A stretch of DNA of 64,000 bases, from the NCBI RefSeq assembly GCF_022343555.1, contig NZ_JAKQZH010000004.1:110086-174085 (forward strand), written 5' to 3'. Positions 9,250 to 17,863 of this stretch are shown piece after piece; the stretch's first letter is position 1, and each line of letters begins with the position of its first letter. The stretch comes from Marinobacter sp. C7. Lineage in GTDB: Bacteria; Pseudomonadota; Gammaproteobacteria; Pseudomonadales; Oleiphilaceae. The translations under genes were made by a program, and so were the position numbers. The notes beneath the pieces are model-generated. The model was not told the origin of the DNA. It was given only the letters and a program-made list of their open reading frames with translations, and did not search any database.

Positions 9250-9962
9250 GAGTTCTGGCTCCCGTTATATCCGTTCAAAAATGAATCCCATACCCTCGCC
9301 AGGGCCGACTCGCCCGCCACCTTCCGGATCGAACGGGCAAAGCGTTCGAGGTTGCTCGCCTTCCACTTTTCTGGCGCCTGGCGCGGCATGATACGCCCCT
9401 TGTCAAAATCAATCAGGAAGCAGGTACCGTCTCTCACCAGAACATTGAAACAGTTCAGGTCCGCGTGGCGCACGCCGGCATCATGAAAGCGACGGACGGT
9501 TCTCCCAATCACTTGCCAGTCAGAGGGATCAAGGATCGGAATCAACTCGGCCAATGGCGTTGTACCGTCCAGGCGTTCAATAATGATTGCGGCCCGGTAC
9601 TGGAACGTCGGGACCTTGCGGTACCATGCAGCAACCGGTCTCGGGACCGGCAGCCCCATGTTGACGAGCTGATTCAGCAGACGAAACTCGGCCACAGAAC
9701 GGACATCCTGTTCGCGGGAGAAGACGTAATTCTGCTCGGAAATCCGGGCGACGAGACCGCCACGGCGGTATTCCCGAAGCACGACGCGCCCCGCCCCGGT
9801 ATCGATGAACCAGGCTCCGCCGCGCCCTCCACTGCTAACCGGCTGCGCCTTTGCCCCCCAGAACTCAGGACGGAACCAGTCAACAGTTACCTGGCCCTCA
9901 TAGTCGGGATGGACCAGCAGCACGGAGCCTTCTTCCCGCAAACAGATTTCGGATTCAACCAT
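9246..9962 (-). CDS. kdkA: 3-deoxy-D-manno-octulosonic acid (Kdo) kinase
   Basis: 238 aa, LPS inner-core kinase of the KdkA/WaaP protein-kinase-like fold, expected to phosphorylate Kdo of Kdo-lipid A with ATP. It shows GGRGGAWF (glycine-rich loop), VVLREYRRGG with the nucleotide-binding Lys position as R, catalytic VRHADLNCFNVLV and LIDFDKGR. The ATG at 9962 is chosen because it gives the usual family length of about 240 aa; an in-frame upstream ATG at 10073 would add a 37-residue tail unlike the family. It leads the minus-strand operon and is divergent from the heptosyltransferase. WaaP-type heptose kinase is the alternative, but the size fits KdkA better. Confidence 0.85.
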   Translation of the reverse strand: MVESEICLREEGSVLLVHPDYEGQVTVDWFRPEFWGAKAQPVSSGGRGGAWFIDTGAGRVVLREYRRGGLVARISEQNYVFSREQDVRSVAEFRLLNQLVNMGLPVPRPVAAWYRKVPTFQYRAAIIIERLDGTTPLAELIPILDPSDWQVIGRTVRRFHDAGVRHADLNCFNVLVRDGTCFLIDFDKGRIMPRQAPEKWKASNLERFARSIRKVAGESALARVWDSFLNGYNGSQNS

Positions 9963-10118
9963 GGTCACCCGGACACAAGAACAGACACGACAATACCCGG
10001 CCCGGGCGCCTTTCGGGACCTTCGCCGGCGAGTACGATAGAATGGCGGCCAGTTTACCAATGATTGCCGGCAAAGCTCCACAAACCCGCTGCCTGAACCC
10101 TTAACGGATTGTTATCTG

Positions 10119-11198
10119 ATGAAGTCTATCTGCATTCTCCGACTGTCTGCTATTGGCGATGTCACCCATGTAATTCCAGTGGTGCTCAGCCTCCAGGAAC
10201 AACTGCCGGACGTAAAAATCACCTGGGTGATCGGAAAGATCGAAGCCAAGCTGATCGGGGATCTGCCCGGGGTTGAGTTCATCATCTTTGACAAGAAAGC
10301 GGGACGGGCAGGCTACGCGGATCTGCGCAGACAAATGAAGGGGCGCAGGTTCGATGCCTTGCTGCACATGCAGGTCGCGTTCCGGGCCAACCTGGCCTCT
10401 GCTTGTATCCCGGCGAAAATCCGGGTCGGTTACGACAGGGCCCGGAGCAAGGATCTCCATAGTCTCTTCATCAACCGGCGCATCGCACCCGCGGCACAGC
10501 AACACGTCCGGGACTGCCTGGCGAGCTTCCTGGAGCCCTTGGGACTCCAGGCAGCACCTCCCCGCTGGACCATTCCCCGGAGCGAATCGGACCGGGAGTT
10601 TGCCAGAACGCATCTGGCCGGAGACCGGCGGAACCTGGTCATCAGTCCGTGTGCCAGCCATCGACTGAGGAACTGGCCCACCGAGCGTTACGCACAGATT
10701 GCGGACTATGCGATCCGGCAGCACGGGATGAAGGTAATCCTGGTGGGCAGTCCAGCTCCGTTCGAACTCGAATATTGCGCCGCCATCGAGTCGGCCATGC
10801 AAGAGACAGCCCATAACATCTGCGGCAAGGACACCCTGAAACAACTGACGGCGCTTATGGCCGAGGCCGACCTGGTCATCGCGCCGGACACCGGCCCGGC
10901 CCACATCGCCAGCGCCGTCGGCACCGACGTCATCGGGCTGTTTGCGGCCAGCAACCCCAACCGGTCAGGGCCCTACAACTCGCTGCAATGGTGTGTGAAC
11001 CGGTACCCGGAAGCACTGGAAAAATTCACCGGCAAGACGGTCGAAGAGGCCCGGTGGGGCACCAAGGCAGAGTTTGAGGGGGCCATGGAGCTGGTGACTG
11101 TCGAGGATGTTGTCGAAATGCTGGACCGGTGGGTCAGAGAGAATTCGGGATTGAACAGGGGGTCAGATGAAAGCGTTCAACTGACCCCGTCTTCCTGA
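10119..11198 (+). CDS. waaC: Heptosyltransferase family 9 (WaaC-like)
   Basis: 359 aa GT9 enzyme, probably ADP-heptose:LPS heptosyltransferase I, acting on Kdo-lipid A in the cytosol. It begins SICILRLSAIGDVTHVIPV, the family start. It also has RVGYDRARSKD, VISPCASHRLRNWP, VILVGSP and ADLVIAPDTGPAHIASAVGT, the last being the conserved nucleotide-binding DTGPxH region. The last dozen residues (GSDESVQLTPSS) are encoded by a copy of the GGGGTCAG palindrome at 11159-11188, so the natural C-terminus probably lay slightly upstream or downstream before the repeat arrived. Choosing WaaC over WaaF or WaaQ is an inference from context with kdkA. Confidence 0.85.
   Translation: MKSICILRLSAIGDVTHVIPVVLSLQEQLPDVKITWVIGKIEAKLIGDLPGVEFIIFDKKAGRAGYADLRRQMKGRRFDALLHMQVAFRANLASACIPAKIRVGYDRARSKDLHSLFINRRIAPAAQQHVRDCLASFLEPLGLQAAPPRWTIPRSESDREFARTHLAGDRRNLVISPCASHRLRNWPTERYAQIADYAIRQHGMKVILVGSPAPFELEYCAAIESAMQETAHNICGKDTLKQLTALMAEADLVIAPDTGPAHIASAVGTDVIGLFAASNPNRSGPYNSLQWCVNRYPEALEKFTGKTVEEARWGTKAEFEGAMELVTVEDVVEMLDRWVRENSGLNRGSDESVQLTPSS
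11159..11188. repeat. GGGGTCAG palindrome, variant A (locus 1, imperfect)
   Basis: 30 bp: left arm GGGGTCAGATGAA, right arm TTCAACTGACCCC, so the 13-bp stem has one mismatch. It lies wholly inside the heptosyltransferase ORF and supplies its C-terminal codons. Confidence 0.9.
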
Positions 11199-11219
11199 CC
11201 TGGCCCCGAATCTGAACAT

Positions 11220-11249
11220 GGGGTCAGAAGAAAGCGTTCTTCTGACCCC
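11220..11249. repeat. GGGGTCAG palindrome, variant B (locus 1)
   Basis: 30 bp, perfect 13-bp stem GGGGTCAGAAGAA / TTCTTCTGACCCC around a 4-nt loop AGCG. It lies between two convergent genes, 61 bp after the variant A copy, 10 bp from the DUF6165 stop. Confidence 0.95.
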
Positions 11250-11259
11250 GGGGTTCACT

Positions 11260-11664
11260 TCACTTCCGAGCGGTGTAGTCCTGGTAGGACTTCTCTTCCA
11301 CAAAACGGGAACCCAATGCCAGGTTGACCTCTTTCTTGATCGCCGCGCGCTTGTCGTTGGTTACGTAAACGGCGCGGGCAAGCTCGATAAAGCGGGGGCC
11401 AAAATCCTGGGCGGCTTCCTGGTCCCGGATATCGTCCTCGATCACCCAAAGCTCCTCGTTAACGGCTTTGAGCTGCTTGCGAAGCTCTTCGATAACGCTT
11501 TGGTCCTTCACTGCCTCGTTCCAGGTCTCGGTCAGCTCGTCCAGCTCGAGACGCACATTTTTCAGTTTCGCCTCATCCTTGATCCGCTCGGACTTGATTT
11601 CGAGGATGGTGATTTTGTCCAGCACCTCACCGAAGGATACGGGTACCTTGATTACATCTGCCAT
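11260..11664 (-). CDS. DUF6165 family protein
   Basis: 134 aa, mostly alpha-helical and highly charged. It has a predicted coiled coil in residues about 15-85 (KITILEIKSERIKDEAKL, VIEELRKQLKAVNEELW) and a conserved-looking end YQDYTARK. I recognise it as the DUF6165 family from memory; its function is unknown and it tends to occur near LPS glycosylation genes. Here it lies between the heptosyltransferase and ilvE, about 90 bp after ilvE on the same strand, so co-transcription with ilvE is possible. No signal peptide or membrane segment. Confidence 0.75.
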   Translation of the reverse strand: MADVIKVPVSFGEVLDKITILEIKSERIKDEAKLKNVRLELDELTETWNEAVKDQSVIEELRKQLKAVNEELWVIEDDIRDQEAAQDFGPRFIELARAVYVTNDKRAAIKKEVNLALGSRFVEEKSYQDYTARK

Positions 11665-11753
11665 TTGCTCGTCCTGAAAGAAAGTGATTCTGAATATACA
11701 AGAAAGCCGCCGGCTGATTCACAGTCCCGGCGGCTGTCGGTTCTTCTGGTAGA

Positions 11754-12680
11754 TCAGCCTTTAACCAGAGTCAGCCAGTCGCTGTGCTCGGGCAGCTTGC
11801 CCTTCACCGCATCAAAGTAGCGTGTCTGCAGCTTCTCGGTCACCGGGCCGCGCTTGCCTTCACCGATGGTGCGACCGTCCAGTTCACGGATGGGCAGAAC
11901 CTCGGCGGCGGTGCCTGTGAAGAACGCCTCCTCGGCCACATACACTTCGTCCCGGGTGATACGACGCTCCTTCACCTGCAGCCCCATGTCCCTCGCGAAA
12001 TCCATGATGGTCGCACGCGTGATACCTTCCAGGCAGGAAGTCAGCTCGGGGGTGTGCAGGACGCCATCACGAACGATGAAGATATTCTCCCCGGAGCCTT
12101 CCGCCACATACCCCTCATTGTCCAGCAACAGGGCTTCCTCGGCACCGCCGGAGATGGCCTCATTCAGTGCCAGCATGGAGTTGATGTAGTTACCGTTTGC
12201 CTTGGCCTTACACATGGTGATGTTAACGTGGTGCCGGGTATAGGAGGAGGTGCGCACCTTGATGCCGATCTCCTTGGCTTCCGGAGACATGTAGGACGGC
12301 CAGCTCCAGGCAGCAACCATGATATGGACTTTCAGGTTGTCAGCACGCAGCCCCATGCCCTCGGACCCCAGGAACACCATCGGGCGCAGATAGGCTTCGT
12401 CCAGGTTGTTCTCACGCACCGCCGCGCGCTGGGCCTCATTGACCTCATCCTTGGTGAACGGCATTTTCATGTTCAGGATGTGGGCTGAGCGGAACAGGCG
12501 GTCGGTGTGCTCTTTCAGGCGGAAAATCGCCGGACCGTTCGCGGTGTTGTAGGCTCGCACACCTTCAAAACAGCCAAGGCCGTAATGCAGGGTGTGAGTC
12601 AGGACGTGGGTTTTGGCTTCCCGCCAGGGAACCATTTCACCGTCGAGCCAGATAAGGCCATCGCGATCAGCCATCGACAT
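11754..12680 (-). CDS. ilvE: Branched-chain amino acid aminotransferase
   Basis: 308 aa class IV PLP aminotransferase, which interconverts branched-chain 2-oxoacids and Leu/Ile/Val with glutamate as donor. Start ATG preceded by AGGAG at 8 bp. The family marks are HTLHYGLGCFEGVRAY, KANGNYINSMLALNEA (PLP Lys region), EALLLDNEGYVAEGSGENIF and TRATIMDFARDMG. It follows glnE by 79 bp in the same direction, the glnE-ilvE order I recall from Pseudomonas, where it precedes LPS core genes as here. Confidence 0.96.
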   Translation of the reverse strand: MSMADRDGLIWLDGEMVPWREAKTHVLTHTLHYGLGCFEGVRAYNTANGPAIFRLKEHTDRLFRSAHILNMKMPFTKDEVNEAQRAAVRENNLDEAYLRPMVFLGSEGMGLRADNLKVHIMVAAWSWPSYMSPEAKEIGIKVRTSSYTRHHVNITMCKAKANGNYINSMLALNEAISGGAEEALLLDNEGYVAEGSGENIFIVRDGVLHTPELTSCLEGITRATIMDFARDMGLQVKERRITRDEVYVAEEAFFTGTAAEVLPIRELDGRTIGEGKRGPVTEKLQTRYFDAVKGKLPEHSDWLTLVKG

Positions 12681-12759
12681 TGTATTCTGCTCCTAAAAAA
12701 GCCGTTTTCGGGGAGTCGGCATTCTAGCAGGAAAACTCAGGGAAAATAAATTTAGCTTA

Positions 12760-15663
12760 CTAATCAAGCATCACTTTTTTCCACATACTTTTGATGTAGT
12801 CGCGCTCCTCCGTGAACGCATCTCCCTCAACCTGGCTGTTCAGGTTCTGCAACGCCCTCCGGTGGATGGTTGAGCGCAGGGTAATAAAAGCTTCCCTCAG
12901 CTTCTCGGTATCTTCCACCGGCAGCACTCCTGCTCGACCCAGCTCTTCCATCTGGCGGATATTATCAGACCACCGGGTCAGCTCCGGGTGGTCTGAACAC
13001 CAGGCCAGCATCAGGAACTGCACCATGAATTCGATATCGACAATGCCGCCGGTGTCGTGTTTGATATGAAAGACTTCGGAGCGCCTGTTTTCCGGTGTTC
13101 CGAGGCTCGCGCGCATTTTCTCCCGCATCTCCACCACCTCATCCCGGAGCTTTGACCGGTCACGCGGCTGGCAGAGTATCTCGTGCCGGATTGCCTCGAA
13201 GCCCTCGAGGGTCTCGGCACAGCCGGCCACCCCCCGGGCCCGGGCCAGGGCCTGATGCTCCCAGGTCCAGGCATCGTTGCGCTGGTACTTCTCGAAGGCG
13301 CTCAAGGTCGTCACCAGAAGCCCGGAGTTGCCGGAGGGCCGAAGCCGCATATCCACCTCGTAGAGCTGGCCTGAGGGGGTCTGGGTACTGAGGATGTGCA
13401 CTATTCTCTGGCCAAGGCGGGTAAAGAACACTGCGTTATCGATGGGTTTATCGCCATCGGTGGACAGCTCCGGATCCGCTTTGTGCACGAACACCAGGTC
13501 CAGGTCTGACGTGTAGCCAAGTTCGATTCCCCCCAGCTTGCCGTAGCCGATGATCGCGAAATCGGTCTCACAGCTGGAACCGTCTGACCGCCGCGGATAC
13601 CCATGGCGGCTGACCAGGTTGGCGAAGGCCACATCCACCACGTGGTCCAGAACCACCTCGGCGATCCAGGTCAGGTAATCGCTCACCTTCATCAGCGGCA
13701 GGGTACCCTTGAGCTCTGAAGCAGCCACCCGGAGGATATGCGCCTTCTTGAAATGGCGCAGGGACTCCATCTGCTCTTCCAGATCCTCAAAGGGGATCCG
13801 CAGCATCTGCTGGCGCAGGTCATCCTGAAGCTCTTCCTTGGCCGGCGGGGTATACAGACTCTCGGCGTTGAGCAACTCGTCCAGCAGCAATGGCGTCTCA
13901 GCCAGCTGCTGTGCCACCCAGGGACTTTCGCTGCACAAGCGCACCAGCTGGGTCCGAGCCCCGGGGTTTTCCAGCAGCAGGACCATGTACGCGGTTCGCC
14001 TCAGGATCGCACTGACCAGCTGCAAGACCCGGGACAGAGTCTCAGACGGATTCTCCACTTCGGTCAGGGCATCGAGCAGCACCGGCATGAACTGATTGAG
14101 CCGTTTCCGGCCCTGAGTCTGGAGGGTCTGGACGGTCCGGCTATCCCGAAGCTCTGTGAGCTCACGGCAACTCTCCTCCGGATTCTCAAAGCCCTGTTCC
14201 TGAAGCCAGTTCCGGGCACTTTCATCATCCATTTCAGCCAGCCAGATTTCCTGCCACTCCTCCGCCAGCTCGGATTCCCCGGCCTCTTCTTCCTCTTCCG
14301 TGGCAATGATATTGGCAAAATGGGTGGCAACCCGTTCACGGTGCTCGTCCAGAACCCTCTGGCATTCCTCCCAGGCATCGAATCCCATAATCCGGGCAAC
14401 GCGCGCACGGTTCAGGTCGTCGTCCGGCAAGGTTTGTGTCTGTTTGTCCTCGATGCCCTGCAAGGCATGCTCGAGATTCCTGAGAAATACGTAGGCCTCG
14501 CGCAACTCGTCGACTACGTCCGGTGGTAACAGCTCCAGGGCCTCCAGCTCTTTGAGGATGACCAGCAGCTCCCTCTGCTGCAACTCCCGGTCACGGCCGC
14601 CCCGTATCAACTGGAACGCCTGGACCACGAACTCGATTTCCCGGATACCGCCACTACCCAGTTTTATATTGTTTTCCAAGCCCTTGCGACGCACTTCCCG
14701 GCTGATCATCGCCTTCATACTGCGCAGGGATTCAAAGGCACTGAAGTCGATGTACTTGCGATAGACGAATGGGCGCAGACTGTCCATCAACACCTGCCCC
14801 GCCCCCTGATCGCCGGCGACAACACGGGACTTGACCATGGCATAGCGTTCCCAATCCCGACCCTGGTCCTGGTAGTAGGTTTCCAGGGCGGCAAAGCTCA
14901 GCGCGAGGGCCCCGCTCTGCCCATAGGGCCGCAACCGCATATCGACGCGAAAGACAAAGCCGTCGGCCGTTATCTGGTCAAGGGCCTGGATCAGCCGCTG
15001 CCCCAGCCGAGTGAAGAATTGCTGGTTATCCAGTGAGCGCCGGCCGCCACGGGTCTCACCCTTGCCTGGAAACGCAAAGATCAGGTCAATGTCCGAAGAG
15101 ACATTGAGCTCCCGCCCTCCAAGCTTGCCCATGCCAATCACCACCAGGGGCTGAGCAACCTCCTCACCGGTCACGGGATCCGGGCCGTAGGGCGTTCCGA
15201 ACTGCTCACAAGCATCGTCATAAAGCCAGCCCAGGGCGCCGTCGATACAGGTGTCCGCGAATGCGCTGGCCGCGGCAATGGTTTCGGCCAGATCGGCCCA
15301 CCGAAGCAGATCACGCCAGATGATGCGAAACTGGATTTCCCGCCGGAACCGACGCAAGGCTGAGTGGAGAGCCGGTTCGCCATCCACCTCTCCAAGATAC
15401 TCCTGCCAGCGTTTTACCAGATAGTCCGGCGTTGTCGGCTCAGAGAGAAGACGGGACCCAACCGCCTGCCTGACCTGGTCCGGGTGCCGCTCCAGAGTCT
15501 GACGAAGGAACAGACTGCGACCAATGGCGTCGGCAACCAACGACGCCGAGACGGCCTGATCCTCAGCCAGCCAGTCAGGGAGCCCCTCCGGAAAAACCGA
15601 CTCCCAGCATTCGGCAACGTCCTCGGCGATCAGTGACGGCAAGGCACTCCATGGCGCGGACAT
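12760..15663 (-). CDS. glnE: Glutamine synthetase adenylyltransferase/deadenylyltransferase
   Basis: 967 aa bifunctional enzyme that adds or removes AMP on the regulatory Tyr of glutamine synthetase in response to PII state and glutamine. Two homologous nucleotidyltransferase domains are visible: GMGKLGGRELNVSSDIDL (about residue 177) is the N-terminal, deadenylylating half and GYGKLGGIELGYTSDLDL (about 690) the C-terminal, adenylylating half. Each is followed by a VDMRLRPxGxSG block. Length is close to the usual 945-990. Its substrate gene glnA lies at 23317-24720. It is divergent from the K+ channel gene. Confidence 0.97.
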   Translation of the reverse strand: MSAPWSALPSLIAEDVAECWESVFPEGLPDWLAEDQAVSASLVADAIGRSLFLRQTLERHPDQVRQAVGSRLLSEPTTPDYLVKRWQEYLGEVDGEPALHSALRRFRREIQFRIIWRDLLRWADLAETIAAASAFADTCIDGALGWLYDDACEQFGTPYGPDPVTGEEVAQPLVVIGMGKLGGRELNVSSDIDLIFAFPGKGETRGGRRSLDNQQFFTRLGQRLIQALDQITADGFVFRVDMRLRPYGQSGALALSFAALETYYQDQGRDWERYAMVKSRVVAGDQGAGQVLMDSLRPFVYRKYIDFSAFESLRSMKAMISREVRRKGLENNIKLGSGGIREIEFVVQAFQLIRGGRDRELQQRELLVILKELEALELLPPDVVDELREAYVFLRNLEHALQGIEDKQTQTLPDDDLNRARVARIMGFDAWEECQRVLDEHRERVATHFANIIATEEEEEAGESELAEEWQEIWLAEMDDESARNWLQEQGFENPEESCRELTELRDSRTVQTLQTQGRKRLNQFMPVLLDALTEVENPSETLSRVLQLVSAILRRTAYMVLLLENPGARTQLVRLCSESPWVAQQLAETPLLLDELLNAESLYTPPAKEELQDDLRQQMLRIPFEDLEEQMESLRHFKKAHILRVAASELKGTLPLMKVSDYLTWIAEVVLDHVVDVAFANLVSRHGYPRRSDGSSCETDFAIIGYGKLGGIELGYTSDLDLVFVHKADPELSTDGDKPIDNAVFFTRLGQRIVHILSTQTPSGQLYEVDMRLRPSGNSGLLVTTLSAFEKYQRNDAWTWEHQALARARGVAGCAETLEGFEAIRHEILCQPRDRSKLRDEVVEMREKMRASLGTPENRRSEVFHIKHDTGGIVDIEFMVQFLMLAWCSDHPELTRWSDNIRQMEELGRAGVLPVEDTEKLREAFITLRSTIHRRALQNLNSQVEGDAFTEERDYIKSMWKKVMLD

Positions 15664-15743
15664 AATGCAAACCCCTGTCTCTCTGTTATATTTTCGGTAC
15701 TGTATACCCTACTCACCCATGACTGAACAGGCCTCACACCCGG

Positions 15744-16904
15744 ATGCAGCGAAATCGCCGTCCCCTGAACCCGGAACACGCACAAACCCACCTGCCAATG
15801 GGGGGACTGATCCGGCACAGGATGAAACGCCTGTTCCTGATTCTGGTCATCCTGATGTCCGCTCAGGTCCTGGTGATCTGGGCGGTGGAAGACCTCAGTT
15901 TCTTTGAATCGATCTGGATCACCATGACCACTGTCTCAACCGTCGGTTATGGAGACTTCGCACCCAAGACCTACATCGGGCGGATCAGCACCATACTGAT
16001 CATGTTCGTGGGAGCGATCACCCTGCTGACGTTGATCGTCAGTGACTTTATCGAATACCGGTTCTACCGCCGGGAACGCATTATCACCGGACGCTGGATC
16101 TACAAAATGAAAGACCACATCGTCATCATAAACACTCCTCGCAGTGGCGGCGCCCAGTATTTCATGCGCTTTGCCTCACAGGTGCGTGCCGTACCGGGTT
16201 ATGAAACCATCCCGATCATGCTGCTCACGCGCCAATTTCCCGAGGGTCTGCCGACAGAACTGTCTGATTGCGGGGTCGTGCACTTCCATGGTTCGGGCAG
16301 CGATCCTGAAGCCCTCAAGGCCGTGCACACGGGGAGCGCTCGACACATCATTGTCCTCGCGGCGGATGAGGCCGATCCCAGCTCCGACAGCCTCACCTTC
16401 GATATCGCTCATCGGCTGACGGAAGCCAACCTTGCCGGACGAACAACGCTGGAGTGCGTGAGTGACCGCAACCGGGAACGGTTCAAGGCCCTCGGAATCC
16501 GGACCATTATCCGTCCGGTTCGGACCTACCCCGAAATCATGGTACGGGCGGTGGTTGCCCCCGGCTCCGAAAAGGTGCTGGAAGATCTGTTCAACTACGA
16601 GCGGGATCACCCCCACCGTTACGAACTCGAACTGGACGATCTGTCCTGGGCGGACATCGTCAGCGCACTGGTGCGCCATGGCATTGGCACTGCGCTGGCT
16701 TATATTGACCACGACAACGAAGTAATCTGCCACCCACCAACCAATGAAGAAGTCGAAGGCAAGGGGCTGATCGTCCTGGTGAAATCCACGGACACACCGG
16801 GCGTGGAGGTGGTGGAAGAAGCGCTGGACCGGTACCGGAAATTCCTGGCCAGCTGGCATGAGAAGCATGACGACAAAGCCGGAGAAAACTCCAGGCCGGC
16901 CTGA
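15744..16904 (+). CDS. Two-TM potassium channel with RCK/TrkA-N-like domain
   Basis: 386 aa inner-membrane ion channel. Helix 1 is MKRLFLILVILMSAQVLVIWAV (about 27-48), the pore helix and filter are TVSTVGYGDFAP, and helix 2 is about 70-95. The cytosolic part from about 115 resembles an RCK domain, but the usual GxGxxG is replaced by INTPRSGGAQ, so nucleotide binding may be altered. The start is uncertain: ATG 15744 gives a long polar leader, while 15798 and 15822 start closer to helix 1; none has a strong ribosome site. The stop is 9 bp from that of the convergent CYTH gene. Confidence 0.85.
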   Translation: MQRNRRPLNPEHAQTHLPMGGLIRHRMKRLFLILVILMSAQVLVIWAVEDLSFFESIWITMTTVSTVGYGDFAPKTYIGRISTILIMFVGAITLLTLIVSDFIEYRFYRRERIITGRWIYKMKDHIVIINTPRSGGAQYFMRFASQVRAVPGYETIPIMLLTRQFPEGLPTELSDCGVVHFHGSGSDPEALKAVHTGSARHIIVLAADEADPSSDSLTFDIAHRLTEANLAGRTTLECVSDRNRERFKALGIRTIIRPVRTYPEIMVRAVVAPGSEKVLEDLFNYERDHPHRYELELDDLSWADIVSALVRHGIGTALAYIDHDNEVICHPPTNEEVEGKGLIVLVKSTDTPGVEVVEEALDRYRKFLASWHEKHDDKAGENSRPA

Positions 16905-16920
16905 CGCGACTCGTCAGGCC
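16898..16920. terminator. Stem-loop shared by two convergent stops
   Basis: GGCCTGACG and CGTCAGGCC form a perfect 9-bp stem around CGACT. The channel TGA (16902-16904) lies in the left arm and the CYTH stop (16914-16916) in the right arm. There is no T-tract, so intrinsic termination is uncertain; it may stabilise both 3' ends. Confidence 0.45.
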
Positions 16921-17768
16921 GAGGCGAGCTGGAGCTGTAATTGCCCCAGTTTCAGGTCGCCAGCCAATTCCCGAACGCCCGCTCCTCGCTCAAGTGCCTC
17001 AATCACCTGCTTGAAGACCGCCCCGGCGCCGGCCGTGTGGGCAGCTTCTTCAACCTCGGACAGATCGCTACCTCCGGCCTGCCAGCCTCGTTCCTGCAGC
17101 CATGCCAAGCTCAACTGATACAGGAATGCCGTTACCGACAACGCACCGGCCTCAGGGTCCACCCTCGGCTTGTATAGCCCCGCCAGGTAATACCCCTGCT
17201 CCGCCTTGCTGACCAGGTTCAGGAACACAGACACCTCCTGTGCCAGCTCACGGGCCAGCGACATCAGAATGGCAGGCTCGCCGGACTTGAGCTCAAACTC
17301 CACTTCATTCAACGGCTCCGTGCGATCGCCGCTGGCGACGGTTCCGGAATCCAGCGCAACCTCCACCACGGCGTCATCCCGCCTGATCATCCAGACCTGG
17401 CGCCGAAAGTTGGTTTCAAACACCACTTCCAATTCGGCGAGATTGACGTTTTCACCCAATGGCGTATCCGCAAGCAGCCCCAGCCTCAACTCGGGCCCCG
17501 GCAACGGCCATTCCCACTCCTGCCGGCGGTGGGCACCGTTTATAAACTCCCCTCGTGTCTTGAGGGTCTGGATGTACCTGTCACCGGCCTGACGGACTCT
17601 CAGTGCCGCTTTCTGACGATTCAGATCAGCCGCTGGCGTGTCGAAATAGCGGTTGATCAGAGTCTTTTCTCCGGCATAGTCCGCGGATGCATCTCGCGAT
17701 AACCACTCCCGGACCTTTTCCAGTTCAGGCTCTGCAATTGTCAGTTTGATCTCGAGCTCTTCCGCCAT
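16914..17768 (-). CDS. CYTH domain protein (YgiF-like triphosphatase)
   Basis: 284 aa, probably inorganic triphosphatase or a related tunnel-fold phosphohydrolase. The start at 17768 is chosen for AGGAGG at 7 bp; an upstream in-frame ATG at 17801 lacks one. The N-terminus has ELEIKL, the ExExK metal/phosphate motif, then YFDTP and ALRVRQAGDRYIQTLKTRG. The E. coli relative YgiF is about 430 aa with a C-terminal CHAD domain; here only about 80 residues follow the CYTH barrel, so CHAD is absent or truncated. In E. coli ygiF sits directly upstream of glnE; here the channel gene intervenes. Confidence 0.82.
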   Translation of the reverse strand: MAEELEIKLTIAEPELEKVREWLSRDASADYAGEKTLINRYFDTPAADLNRQKAALRVRQAGDRYIQTLKTRGEFINGAHRRQEWEWPLPGPELRLGLLADTPLGENVNLAELEVVFETNFRRQVWMIRRDDAVVEVALDSGTVASGDRTEPLNEVEFELKSGEPAILMSLARELAQEVSVFLNLVSKAEQGYYLAGLYKPRVDPEAGALSVTAFLYQLSLAWLQERGWQAGGSDLSEVEEAAHTAGAGAVFKQVIEALERGAGVRELAGDLKLGQLQLQLASA

Positions 17769-17803
17769 TTCCGGCCTCCTGTCGGTGTTTTGACTGAGCA
17801 TAC

Positions 17804-17836
17804 AAAAAAACCGGCGACCCGAAGGTCACCGGTTTT
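17804..17836 (-). terminator. Rho-independent terminator of the porin gene
   Basis: On the minus strand, ACCGGTGACC and GGTCGCCGGT form a stem (one G-T pair) with a TTCG-type loop, followed by a run of seven T. It starts about 28 bp after the porin stop. Confidence 0.85.
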
Positions 17837-17863
17837 GGACTACTTGATTAGCTGTTTAGCTGA

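Noticed and set aside
8188..9486. 432-codon plus-strand ORF in the LPS operon
   Set aside because: Antisense of a clear GT4 and kdkA; no motifs.
15665..15907. Alternative frame at the channel N-terminus (MTEQASHPD...)
   Set aside because: Polar low-complexity reading that stops without any TM; the channel frame gives helix 1 directly.
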